This document shows, piece by piece, positions 7,149 through 14,039 of a stretch of DNA of 18,965 nt (within the stretch, counting starts at the first letter, position 1; each line of letters opens with the position of its first letter). The position numbers and the translations under genes were made by a program. Below the pieces are notes generated by a model. That model searched no databases and was not told the DNA's origin. It saw only the letters and a list, made by a program, of their open reading frames with translations. This stretch comes from DATHVR01 sp035461175 (GTDB lineage Bacteria; Actinomycetota; Acidimicrobiia; Spongiisociales; ZC4RG35). The stretch covers positions 1 through 18,965 of the forward strand of contig DATHVR010000011.1 of the NCBI GenBank assembly GCA_035461175.1, written 5' to 3'.

Positions 7149-7519
7149 AGATCAACCATCAGGTCGTGGTGTTCGATGCCGCCGAACTCGAACCCGAGAG
7201 CGCCTTCTGGGCCGGAGTGCTGGACGGCACGATCGATGCCGAAGACGACTGGCACATGGTGTTCGTCGACGGCAAGCCACGGATCGGGGTCCAGCTGGCT
7301 CCCGATCACGTCCCGCCCGATTGGCCCGACGGCGACCCCAAACAGCAGATCCATGTCGACCTTTGGGTTGAGGACTTCGCAGAGGCTCACGAAAAGGTCA
7401 TGGGGCTGGGCGCACGTGTGCTCAAGCCGGCGGCCGAAAGCGACGCTCCCGACAACTTCCAGGTGTACGCCGACCCCGCCGGCCACCCCTTCTGCCTGTG
7501 CTGGTTCACCGGCAACTGA
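7145..7519 (+). CDS. VOC-family (glyoxalase/bleomycin-resistance-like) protein
   Basis: The 124-aa protein has the beta-alpha-beta-beta-beta pattern of the vicinal oxygen chelate superfamily, with two half-modules (KINHQVVVFDA...FWAGVLDG and IHVDLWVEDFAEAHEKVMGLGARVL) and the closing YADPAGHPFCLCW strand. It resembles the Glyoxalase_6-like group. His5 and His70 sit where VOC enzymes often place metal ligands, but a complete metal set is not certain from sequence. The GTG start at 7145 has AAGGGAG 5 nt upstream and overlaps the stop of a short leader ORF. It is the first full-length gene of a plus-strand run with the methyltransferase and MDR oxidoreductase. The substrate is unknown. Confidence 0.85.
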   Translation: MKINHQVVVFDAAELEPESAFWAGVLDGTIDAEDDWHMVFVDGKPRIGVQLAPDHVPPDWPDGDPKQQIHVDLWVEDFAEAHEKVMGLGARVLKPAAESDAPDNFQVYADPAGHPFCLCWFTGN

Positions 7520-7607
7520 GTGGAGAACTGCCGACGGCGGCTATCACCCTCCTGCCTAGGCGCACCTTCACTCACCCGACAGACCCCCAGCCCGGGAGAA
7601 CACAACG

Positions 7608-8198
7608 ATGAGTGATGGACAGTTTCACCTGAACGCCAACACCTACCTGGAGATGATCCGTGCCGAGATCCCGAATTACGACGACCTCCAGGCCGCCCTC
7701 GCGGCTGCCACCGTCACCGGACATCCGGCAGAACGGATTCTCGATCTCGGCTCCGGAACCGGTGAGACCGCCAAGGCGGTGCTGCGCCGGCACCCCAACG
7801 CCCGCCTGGTCGGCATCGACGCCAGCGCCGACATGCTCGAGATCGCCGACGCACAGTTGCCGCACGCCGAGTTCGTGGCGAGTGACCTAGAGGACCCGCT
7901 ACCGCCGGGACCATTCGATCTGGTCGTGTCCGCCTTCGCCGTCCATCACCTCGACGGCCTCGGGAAACAGGGGCTGTTCGGTCGGATCGCCAAGGTGCTG
8001 GGACCCGAGGGGCGGTTCGTGATGCTCGACGTCGTGGTGCCGACCGAGCCCGTGGCGGCTCCGATCGCACTGGAGGAAGGGGTGGACCTGCCGAGTATGG
8101 TCGAGGACATGCTGGGCTGGTTGCTCGCCGCCGGGTTTGAGGCGGAGGTGACCTATTCCGGCGGCGACATCGCCATCCTCACCGCCACCCGCGTCTGA
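7608..8198 (+). CDS. Class I SAM-dependent methyltransferase
   Basis: The 196-aa protein carries the SAM-binding motif I ILDLGSGTG (44-52), the acidic end of beta-2 in LVGIDAS, a motif around ASDLEDPLPPGPFDLVVSAFAVHHL, and a post-motif GRFVMLDVVVP strand. This is the Methyltransf_25/11 type that acts on small molecules. It is slightly short for the family (usually 200-270 aa) but ends naturally. GGGAG (7594-7598) lies 9 nt upstream of the ATG. It sits 88 bp after the VOC gene and 20 bp before the MDR oxidoreductase, so co-transcription with the latter is likely. The methyl acceptor cannot be inferred. Confidence 0.88.
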   Translation: MSDGQFHLNANTYLEMIRAEIPNYDDLQAALAAATVTGHPAERILDLGSGTGETAKAVLRRHPNARLVGIDASADMLEIADAQLPHAEFVASDLEDPLPPGPFDLVVSAFAVHHLDGLGKQGLFGRIAKVLGPEGRFVMLDVVVPTEPVAAPIALEEGVDLPSMVEDMLGWLLAAGFEAEVTYSGGDIAILTATRV

Positions 8199-8218
8199 TA
8201 ATCCGCCAAACTCCGAGT

Positions 8219-9277
8219 GTGGAACTTCCCGAGCAGATGACGGCGGCGGTGCTGACCGCATTTGGCGGACCGGAGGCACTGGTCGTGCGTCACGACGTGC
8301 CGGTCCCGCACCCAGTTGGCGAAGCGGTCCTGATCGAGGTGACCGGCGCCGGCGTCAACAACACCGACATCTGGACGCGGGAAGGGGCATACGGCCGGCC
8401 GGGCGACCCGGAGGCAGTCGCCGGGTGGAAAGGGGTTCCGCTGGACTTCCCGCGCGTCCAGGGAGGGGATATCGCCGGGAGGATCGTCGATGTTGGCTCG
8501 TCCGTCGGGAGCGAACGGATCGGCCAGCGGGTGATCGTCGATCCCGGGATCTTCGACGACACCGACGGGGAGGAACCGGAGTTGGTCGAGGTGATCGGAA
8601 GCGAACGCGACGGCGGGTTCGCCGAGTACGTGGCGGTTCCGTCGTCGTCGGCCCACGACGTCTCCGGCTCCCCCCTCGAAGACACCCAGCTCGCCTGCAT
8701 CTCCATCGCCTACGGAACGGCCATGGGCATGCTGGAGCGGGCTCAGGTCCGCGCCGGTGAGAGAATCCTCGTTACCGGTGCATCGGGAGGAGTCGGCCTG
8801 GCGCTGGTGCAACTCGCCGCTGCTCGCGGGGCGGTCGTGACGGCGCTGACGTCGAATGGAAAGGCTCCATCGGTCATCGCAGCCGGAGCGCATGACACGG
8901 TGCTGCGCGACGAGTGGGGACCCGATCGTGACCCGGTGGAGCTCGACCGGGAGTTCGATGTCATCGCCGACGTGGTCGGCGACGGCGTGTTCGAGAAGGT
9001 GCTCCCGGCCTTGCGCACCGGAGGCCGGCTGGTGATCGCCGGCGCCATCGCCGGGCCGGTGGTCACGCTCGACCTGCGAGTGCTCTATCTGCAAAGGCGG
9101 CGCCTGATCGGATCCACCATGCATACCCCGGCCCACTTCGAGAAGCTGGTGGAAGCGGTCCGGGAGGGCTCCATCCATCCGGTCGTCGCCGAGACTTATC
9201 CGCTCGTCGAGATCCATAGGGCACAAGCCCGCTTCCTGGACAAGGAATTCGTGGGCAAGTTGGTACTGGTGCCCTGA
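8219..9277 (+). CDS. MDR-superfamily NAD(P)H-dependent quinone oxidoreductase / zinc-less alcohol dehydrogenase
   Basis: The 352-aa protein shows the medium-chain dehydrogenase/reductase plan: a GroES-like N-terminus with GVNNTDIWTREGAYG and GGDIAGRIVDVGSSV, then a Rossmann domain with the cofactor loop ILVTGASGGVGLALVQLAA. The cysteine-rich structural-zinc lobe and the catalytic Cys are absent, as in quinone oxidoreductase or enoyl-reductase-like members. The GTG at 8219 gives MELPEQMTAAVLTAFGG, a usual N-terminus in this group; the ATG at 8237 is an alternative. Neither has a clear ribosome-binding site. TGATAAT (8196-8202) overlaps the methyltransferase stop and could be an extended -10 for this gene, although the 20-bp gap also fits an operon. 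It converges on the lipoprotein gene. Confidence 0.88.
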   Translation: MELPEQMTAAVLTAFGGPEALVVRHDVPVPHPVGEAVLIEVTGAGVNNTDIWTREGAYGRPGDPEAVAGWKGVPLDFPRVQGGDIAGRIVDVGSSVGSERIGQRVIVDPGIFDDTDGEEPELVEVIGSERDGGFAEYVAVPSSSAHDVSGSPLEDTQLACISIAYGTAMGMLERAQVRAGERILVTGASGGVGLALVQLAAARGAVVTALTSNGKAPSVIAAGAHDTVLRDEWGPDRDPVELDREFDVIADVVGDGVFEKVLPALRTGGRLVIAGAIAGPVVTLDLRVLYLQRRRLIGSTMHTPAHFEKLVEAVREGSIHPVVAETYPLVEIHRAQARFLDKEFVGKLVLVP

Positions 9278-9312
9278 ACAGAGATGATCGTGCGGCGGAT
9301 CAGGAGGACCCG

Positions 9313-9780
9313 TCAGGAAACAGAACTGGTCACCGTGACTCCGGTGCCGTCCGGAGTGGCGTCCTGCCACGAGACCCCGTCCCATTCGAACAGGTAGGTC
9401 CGGCCGACGACGTTGTCGAATCCCCTCACAATGAGGACGTCCACGCCCACCACGGCCGGATTCGAGGCGACCCAGGGCTGGTCGACGTCGAAGAGGTTGG
9501 CGCGGTCCTCGAACAGGGCATCGTCGGGGTCGGTCAGCGCCTCGATCTGGTCGGGCGATAGATAGCTGATCTCGTCCGTGAACGAGAGCAGCGCCGTCCG
9601 GAGTGGAGCGGGCCAATCGGGGGGTGCGTAGATCGGCAGCCCGGCACAGATCACATCGGCACAGGCCCGCCGGAACGCCCGGGCCTGGAGTTCGACCGCA
9701 TCCGCCTCGGTCAGCGGCGGAGCGGCAGGCGTCGAGCGACAGCCGACCAGAACCAGCACGATCAGGAGCAGTCCGACCAC
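9313..9780 (-). CDS. Putative lipoprotein with lipobox LVGC; start uncertain
   Basis: From GTG 9780 the 155-aa product has a hydrophobic stretch ending in the lipobox LVLVGC (Cys14), followed by RSTPAAPP and a ~130-residue extracytoplasmic domain. That domain includes RACADVICAGLPIYAPPDW and a C-terminal segment (GRTYLFEWDGVSWQDATP) seen in small secreted proteins of unknown function. The GTG start gives a signal peptide without positive charges and no ribosome-binding site. Instead, ATG 9791 (minus) has a leaderless -10 TAGCTT (9800-9805) 8 nt upstream and begins MSRRW, an ideal n-region, but in another frame. One extra G after codon 5 would give MSRRWVGLLLIVLVLVGC. So the true start is probably 9791 with a missing base, or MSRRWSDCS is a leaderless leader peptide. 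The function is unknown. Confidence 0.65.
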   Translation of the reverse strand: MVGLLLIVLVLVGCRSTPAAPPLTEADAVELQARAFRRACADVICAGLPIYAPPDWPAPLRTALLSFTDEISYLSPDQIEALTDPDDALFEDRANLFDVDQPWVASNPAVVGVDVLIVRGFDNVVGRTYLFEWDGVSWQDATPDGTGVTVTSSVS

Positions 9781-9799
9781 CGGCGCGACATCGCACCCA

Positions 9800-9822
9800 A
9801 AGCTAGCCGCTCCGGGTACCGT
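9800..9822. promoter_or_regulatory. Back-to-back leaderless -10 boxes of the lipoprotein and racemase genes
   Basis: Minus strand: TAGCTT (9800-9805) lies 8 nt before ATG 9791. Plus strand: TACCGT (9817-9822) lies 7 nt before GTG 9830. The two hexamers are 11 bp apart in a gap of only 49 bp, so RNA polymerase can probably occupy only one at a time. Neither start codon has a ribosome-binding site. Confidence 0.5.
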
Positions 9823-9829
9823 CGCCCGG

Positions 9830-10873
9830 GTGGAGAATCTCGACTTCGTGACCGGCCCCATCGAAGTGGTCGGATGCCATGCGGAGGGGGAGGTAGGCGA
9901 CGTCATCATCGGGGGGATCGCCGACCCGCCGGGAGAAACGGTGTGGGAGCAGTCGCGCTGGGTCTCCGCCGACGGGCGGCTGCGCCGGCTGATGCTCAAC
10001 GAGCCCCGGGGCGGGGTGTTCCGCCACGTCAACCTGCTCGTCCCCGCCACCGACCCGGCGGCGGACATCGGCTTCATCATCATGGAGCCCGAGGACACCC
10101 CGCCGATGTCGGGTTCGAATTCCATGTGCGTCGCCACGGTGGTGATCGAGACCGGCATCGTGCCCATGGTCGAGCCGGTGACGACCCTCACCCTGCAGGC
10201 ACCCGGGGGACTCGTGCAGGTCAGAGCCGAGTGCAGCGGCGGCAAAGTGAGAAGCGTGACGATCCGCAACGTTCCCTCCTTCGCCGCCGAGCGCGACCTC
10301 GCCCTCGAAGTGGAGGGGATCGGCCGACTCCGGGCCGACACTGCCTTCGGGGGCGACAGCTTCGTCATGGTCGACGCCGCCGATCTGGGTATCGACCTCG
10401 CTCCGAAGAACGGTCGCGAGCTGGCGGCGCTGGGGAGCAGGATCACCCGCGCCGCCAACCAGCAACTGACGTTCGACCATCCGGAGCTGGACTGGGACCA
10501 CTTCTCCTTCTGCCAGATCGCCGGGCCGCTGTCGCGGGACGACGACGGCGCCTTCGTGATGACCAACACAGTGACGGTAGAGCCGGGCAAGCTCGACCGC
10601 TCCCCGACCGGCACCGGCGTGTCGGCGCGGATGGCATTGCTGCGAGCACAGGACATCATGGACGTCGGCGACCGACTGCAGATGCGCTCGGTGATCGGCT
10701 CGGTCTTCGGGGGTCGTATCGAGTCGGACACCATGGTCGGTGATCGGGACGCCATCGTCCCTCTGGTCACGGGACGGGCGTGGCGGACCGGGCAGTTCAC
10801 CTACGCCATCGACCCGACCGACCCGTGGCCGTTCGGCTACCGCGTCAGCGACACCTGGCCCACCCGGGCATGA
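9830..10873 (+). CDS. Proline racemase / hydroxyproline epimerase-dehydratase family protein with Ser/Thr catalytic pair
   Basis: The 347-aa protein has the full proline-racemase fold with its two active-site loops: PPMSGSNSMCVATV (first catalytic position Ser94) and DRSPTGTGVSA (second catalytic position Thr260, Asp256 conserved). True proline racemases and 4-hydroxyproline epimerases use Cys/Cys, and trans-3-hydroxy-L-proline dehydratases use Cys/Thr. The Thr here argues against two-base racemisation and favours a dehydratase-like or other one-base reaction; the Ser at the first position is a further departure. The substrate is probably an imino acid. The GTG at 9830 is chosen from the leaderless -10 TACCGT 7 nt upstream and from the family N-terminus. 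No amino-acid transporter or oxidase of hydroxyproline catabolism adjoins it. Confidence 0.85.
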   Translation: MENLDFVTGPIEVVGCHAEGEVGDVIIGGIADPPGETVWEQSRWVSADGRLRRLMLNEPRGGVFRHVNLLVPATDPAADIGFIIMEPEDTPPMSGSNSMCVATVVIETGIVPMVEPVTTLTLQAPGGLVQVRAECSGGKVRSVTIRNVPSFAAERDLALEVEGIGRLRADTAFGGDSFVMVDAADLGIDLAPKNGRELAALGSRITRAANQQLTFDHPELDWDHFSFCQIAGPLSRDDDGAFVMTNTVTVEPGKLDRSPTGTGVSARMALLRAQDIMDVGDRLQMRSVIGSVFGGRIESDTMVGDRDAIVPLVTGRAWRTGQFTYAIDPTDPWPFGYRVSDTWPTRA

Positions 10874-10880
10874 TAATTCT

Positions 10881-11033
10881 TCAGTGACCTCCATTCGACC
10901 CGACTGGCCGGAGTAAGGACAGGTGGGCGTCGAGAGCGGAGCTTGCCTCCTCCGGCGTGACCTGATCCAGGAGGATCGAGAGGAACAGGCCGAGCACAAG
11001 AGAAGCGATGGCCAGGGGCCACCGGCCCGGGAT
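10881..11033 (-). pseudogene. Possible C-terminal remnant of a membrane protein
   Basis: On the minus strand a frame without any start codon encodes GRWPLAIASLVLGLFLSILL, a convincing transmembrane helix. It is followed by DQVTPEEASSALDAHLSLL and a short tail ending at TGA 10881-10883. A stop closes the frame just upstream (about 11060). The look is that of a truncated protein end, but it is short and could be chance. I recognise no family. Confidence 0.3.
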
Positions 11034-11035
11034 CG

Positions 11036-11306
11036 ATTCCGCCGGCCGACTTGTTCCTCTTCAAACACTTCCGCCAAAGACTGCCCAATCCTGGTCGTCT
11101 CACCGAGGAGCAGCTCCGGTCGATCGCCACCCCCACGCTGCTACTGCTTGCCGAGAACACCAAGATCTACGACCCCGGGTGGCGGAGCGGGCCCGACGGC
11201 TGATTCCGGACGTGACGCTCGACCTTATTCCCGACGCCGGCCACGGAGTCGTCTTCCAGTATCCCGAGCGGATCACAAAGCTATCCTCGACTTCATCGCC
11301 GACCAG
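11036..11306 (+). pseudogene. Degraded C-terminal fragment of an alpha/beta hydrolase
   Basis: Three successive frames reconstruct about 90 residues typical of an alpha/beta-hydrolase C-terminus. Frame 1 (to 11176) reads DLFLFKHFRQRLPNP and then IATPTLLLLAENTKIYDP. Frame 2 (11179-11280) reads VAERARRLIPDVTLDLIPDAGHGVVFQYPERITK, with the catalytic His of GHG. Frame 3 (from 11280) reads AILDFIADQ. The first break, at 11177, reflects a 1- or 4-base loss; the second, at about 11280 (AAGGCT reduced to AAGCT), reflects a 1-base loss. The N-terminal ~200 residues with the nucleophile elbow are absent; the sequence upstream belongs to other debris. It is a non-functional relic. The 10874-11320 interval holds no intact gene. 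Confidence 0.65.
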
Positions 11307-11320
11307 AGCTCAGGGAGCGC

Positions 11321-11800
11321 TCATCCGGGAGCCGACCAGACCCGCGACTCCGGGGACGCCCCCGCGCCCGGATAGTGGACCAGCAGGGCACGACGGATCA
11401 GGAACTCCACCAGGACGTGATCCTCACCCACGGTGAGAGGGTGACCGGACAGAGACGCCTGACGTAAGCCTCGATCCGCCTCACGGAGAACCGCCCTCCC
11501 GGCGAGCATGAACTCGTCATCGACGGTCTCGGTCTGGCTGGAGTGGAGAGCGTACCTGCCGTTCGCTCGCAGATCCTCGAGCTTCGGGGTAGGCATGATG
11601 AAGGCAAGAAGGTGACCATCAGAAATCAGAGGATTGATCGGGTGGATGCGCGGCCCACCCGCCTCCGACACGGTGGCCAGATAGCCGAATCCGAAGCCGG
11701 GATGGAAGAGCAAGTCGCTGCCGCTTGAGACCAGGTCGGGTGCACTGCTCTCGAACTCAGCCCAGGTGACGTCTGGCATGGCACTGATGGTGGACGCCAT
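11321..11800 (-). CDS. Pyridoxamine 5'-phosphate oxidase (PPOX) family flavin-binding protein
   Basis: The 159-aa product has the split-barrel pattern of the PPOX family: a strand pair GFGYLATVSEAGGPRIHPINP, then DGHLLAFIMPTPKLEDLRANGRYALHS, then DDEFMLAGRAVL. The frame is open far upstream to 12214, but the ATG at 11800 is preferred: it follows GGGAGGGAG (about 11806-11814) and begins just before the domain. Members bind FMN, F420 or haem and act as oxidases, reductases or chaperones; the cofactor cannot be told from sequence. Its 3' end abuts the alpha/beta-hydrolase relic on the other strand. It is divergent from the MetE-like gene across 250 bp. Confidence 0.8.
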   Translation of the reverse strand: MASTISAMPDVTWAEFESSAPDLVSSGSDLLFHPGFGFGYLATVSEAGGPRIHPINPLISDGHLLAFIMPTPKLEDLRANGRYALHSSQTETVDDEFMLAGRAVLREADRGLRQASLSGHPLTVGEDHVLVEFLIRRALLVHYPGAGASPESRVWSAPG

Positions 11801-11866
11801 CCCCACTCCCTCCCAGAGGCTTTCGGCCGTACCCCTGTCCGAACTCGGGGCACCACGCTGAGCGTG

Positions 11867-11896
11867 TTGACGGGGGCTCAGGACAGCCGCGATACT
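11867..11896 (+). promoter_or_regulatory. Candidate sigma70-type promoter for the MetE-like gene
   Basis: TTGACG (11867-11872), 18 bp, then GATACT (11891-11896): 5/6 and 4/6 matches to consensus. Transcription would start near 11903 and give a ~148-nt 5' UTR before ATG 12051. An 11-bp palindrome, ACAGGCCCTGT (11934-11944), lies within that leader. No other strong promoter is visible in the 250-bp gap. Confidence 0.45.
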
Positions 11897-12050
11897 CCCC
11901 GTCGAATACGCGCTCATCAAGAGCGGCGGAGGGACAGGCCCTGTGAAGCCGCGGCAACCGCCCCGTGCGGTGCCAATGCCTGAACGATGAGCTGTCTGTG
12001 CGGAAACGTGCGGCACTCCGAGCGCGTCGAACGCCCGAGAGAGGACCGCA

Positions 12051-13094
12051 ATGACGAAAGCAGCCCCTGACCGATCCGTACATCTGGTCGGTACCGTGCC
12101 GGCCGCCGATGCCGCCGCCGCCTTCGAGCTCTTCGCCTCGACACTCGACGGCCATCTGCCCCGGTGGATACCGGACGGCGAGACCGGCGACCGCCTCGAT
12201 TGGGTTCTGCGCATCGTCGAGGACCTCCGCCGCCATCCCGACCTCGAGTTGGCGCGCGAGGGAGACTGGAGCGACTACGACACCACCCCCTATTTCAAGG
12301 TGAGGCGTGGGCACCGGTTCGAGACGCTGGATCTCGACTACTCGCGCTATTTCGCAGAGTCATGGCCGGCGTTCGAGGAGTTCCGGCGGGAAAGGACCGA
12401 CGCCCCCGGGCTCCAGATCGGCATCCCCAGCCATGTCGATCTCGCCCTCATCGCCTTCGGCTTCAAACCCGCGGCCGCATTGGCCCATCTGGCTCCCTTC
12501 CGGGATGCGACGGTGCGCGAGATAACCAAGATCGACGACCGGGCGGGCGACAACGTCGTCTTCCAGCTCGAGATCCCGATCCCCCTCATCCTCCTGACCA
12601 GGGTCCCGGCCCGGCTGCGAAGCGTGGTGGCGAGGGTGCTGGCGGCGGAGCTGGTCAAGGTGGTGCGGCGGTCGCCGGGCGGGACCCGGTTCGGCATCCA
12701 CCTTTGTTATGGAGACATGAACCACAAGGCGATGGGAGATCCCGAGGATTCCGCACCGCTGGTTCAACTCTCCAACGCCGTGGTTCGGGCCTGGCCCACC
12801 TCCCAGCGACTCGAGTTCGTGCACGCACCGTTCGCTCGCGGTCAGAAACCCCCTCCGCTCGACGTCGACTTCTACGCTCCGCTGGCCAACCTGCGGCTCC
12901 CCCACGGCATGATGTTCGCGGCCGGGATCATCCACGAAGAACTCGAACTCGACGATCTGCGGATGTTGCGAGACCGGATCGAGGGCCTGGTCGGCAGGCC
13001 GGTCGATGTGGGAGCGGCCTGCGGGCTGGGACGGCGGGACGCTGAGAAGGCAAAGGCCAATCTGGAGTTGAGCCGGGCCGTCGCCGGGGGCTGA
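12051..13094 (+). CDS. Single-domain MetE-like (cobalamin-independent methionine synthase/UROD-fold) protein of unknown function
   Basis: The 347-aa protein resembles only the catalytic half of cobalamin-independent methionine synthase, a (beta/alpha)8 barrel. The four zinc ligands of MetE (His-x-Cys, Glu, Cys) have matching positions: His217 and Cys219 in FGIHLCYGDMNHK, Glu255 in RLEFVHAPFA, and Cys324 in GAACGLGRRD. The N-terminal start, VHLVGTVPA followed by IPDGETGDRLDWV, also fits barrel strand 1 of this superfamily. It lacks the MetE N-terminal domain (full MetE is ~750 aa), and the 5-methyltetrahydrofolate and homocysteine sites are not evident, so methionine synthesis is not claimed. 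It is likely a zinc-thiolate alkyl-transferase or lyase on an unknown substrate. GAGAGGA lies 5 nt before the ATG. No methionine, corrinoid or folate gene adjoins. Confidence 0.7.
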   Translation: MTKAAPDRSVHLVGTVPAADAAAAFELFASTLDGHLPRWIPDGETGDRLDWVLRIVEDLRRHPDLELAREGDWSDYDTTPYFKVRRGHRFETLDLDYSRYFAESWPAFEEFRRERTDAPGLQIGIPSHVDLALIAFGFKPAAALAHLAPFRDATVREITKIDDRAGDNVVFQLEIPIPLILLTRVPARLRSVVARVLAAELVKVVRRSPGGTRFGIHLCYGDMNHKAMGDPEDSAPLVQLSNAVVRAWPTSQRLEFVHAPFARGQKPPPLDVDFYAPLANLRLPHGMMFAAGIIHEELELDDLRMLRDRIEGLVGRPVDVGAACGLGRRDAEKAKANLELSRAVAGG

Positions 13095-13100
13095 TCCTGT

Positions 13101-14039
13101 CTAGTCCCCGCCGGCCTCGACCAGGACAGCAACATCGAACGCGACGCCGGTCATCTCCTCGGAGACGTCCCACAGTCGCCGGGCCTCGGACTCGTGGCCC
13201 AGAGTGAATCGCTTACGGGCCGGCTCGCCGAATGTGAACCAGCGCGGTCCGTAGAACTCTCCGCCGACCGCCTGCGGGTCGGTGGCGGCGCGCAGGATCG
13301 AGGCCACCCCTTCCCGGGGCGTCATCCCGAAGCGCTGGACGGCGGCGTGGAAGAACTTCTGACTCAGGCCGCCGGCCTCACGAACGCTGCGGGCCTGCAG
13401 ATCGGTGTGGGTGAAGCCGGGGTGGGCAGCCAGGCTCTGGAGAGTCGCCGGTGTGGAGCGCAGGCGACGGTCCAACTCGCGAGCGAAGAGCAGGTTGGCC
13501 ATCTTGGAACGGCCGTACTCGCGCCAGGTGTCGTAGGGCCCGACGCCCCGTTTCCAGCCCCGGCCCCGGTACAAGCGGGCGAAGCTGCTCACCGACACCA
13601 CCCGTCCATTCTTCGCGCCCAGGAGGGCGGGCATGAGGCCGGCCGTGAGGGCGAAGTGGCCCAGGTGGTTAGTGCCGATCTGGAGTTCGAAGCCGTCGTC
13701 GGTGGTGCGCTCAGGGGTGCCCATGACGCCGGCGTTGTTGATGAGGACGTCGAGGCGGGGAAGCTCGAACCCGTCGACGAACCGCCCGATCGAGCCCAGC
13801 GAGGCCAGGTCGAGTTCCGCTACCGAGACGCTCCCGTCCGGCTCGGCCTGGAGGATCTCCTGGCGGGCGGCGACGGCCTTGGCCTGGTTGCGGGCCGCCA
13901 TGATCACGCTGGCTCCGGCATCGGCCAGCGCCCGGACCGTCTCCAGGCCGAGTCCGCCGTTGCCGCCTGTCACCACCGCCAGCTTGCCGCGCTGGTCCGG
14001 GATCCGTCCGATCGTCCATTCCATCAGGGTCCTCACCAT
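13101..14039 (-). CDS. Short-chain dehydrogenase/reductase (classical SDR, retinol-dehydrogenase-like)
   Basis: The 312-aa protein has the Rossmann motif TGGNGGLG (24-31), NNAG (101-104), a catalytic Ser in VSVSSFA (about 151-152) and YGRSK (Tyr175, Lys179). AARN after beta-2 suggests NADP(H). The insert around RGRGWKRGVGPYDTW and the length fit the WWOX/retinol-dehydrogenase-like SDR group. Its ATG at 14039 overlaps the end of the aldehyde dehydrogenase gene by 7 nt, so the two are co-translated. A second ATG at 14024 has AGGA better placed and is a plausible alternative start. It converges with the MetE-like gene, leaving only 6 bp between stop codons. Probable role: reduction or oxidation of the alcohol or carbonyl handled by the adjoining dehydrogenase. 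Confidence 0.9.
   Translation of the reverse strand: MVRTLMEWTIGRIPDQRGKLAVVTGGNGGLGLETVRALADAGASVIMAARNQAKAVAARQEILQAEPDGSVSVAELDLASLGSIGRFVDGFELPRLDVLINNAGVMGTPERTTDDGFELQIGTNHLGHFALTAGLMPALLGAKNGRVVSVSSFARLYRGRGWKRGVGPYDTWREYGRSKMANLLFARELDRRLRSTPATLQSLAAHPGFTHTDLQARSVREAGGLSQKFFHAAVQRFGMTPREGVASILRAATDPQAVGGEFYGPRWFTFGEPARKRFTLGHESEARRLWDVSEEMTGVAFDVAVLVEAGGD

Noticed and set aside
8153..9796. Long minus-strand open frame (547 codons) opposite the MDR oxidoreductase
   Set aside because: Low-complexity Arg/Gly/Asp-rich translation without any domain, lying opposite a clear enzyme gene. A codon-bias shadow in high-GC DNA.
9803..11077. Minus-strand open frame of 424 codons opposite the racemase gene
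   Set aside because: His/Asp/Gly-rich translation with no family. The racemase on the other strand has conserved active-site motifs.
10923..11436. Two overlapping plus-strand ORFs in the 10.9-11.4 kb interval
   Set aside because: Each contains only part of the alpha/beta-hydrolase fragment joined to unrelated residues, so they are by-products of frameshifts and not separate genes.
11987..12070. Short Cys-containing ORF (MSCLCGN...) overlapping the start of the MetE-like gene
   Set aside because: It resembles Cys-rich leader peptides, but its ATG has no ribosome-binding site and no -10 box at leaderless distance, and its stop does not form a 4-nt junction with the downstream start.
13083..13113. 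Possible hairpin between the convergent MetE-like and SDR genes
   Set aside because: GGGG/CCCC pairing needs several bulges and lies inside coding ends; not convincing as a terminator.
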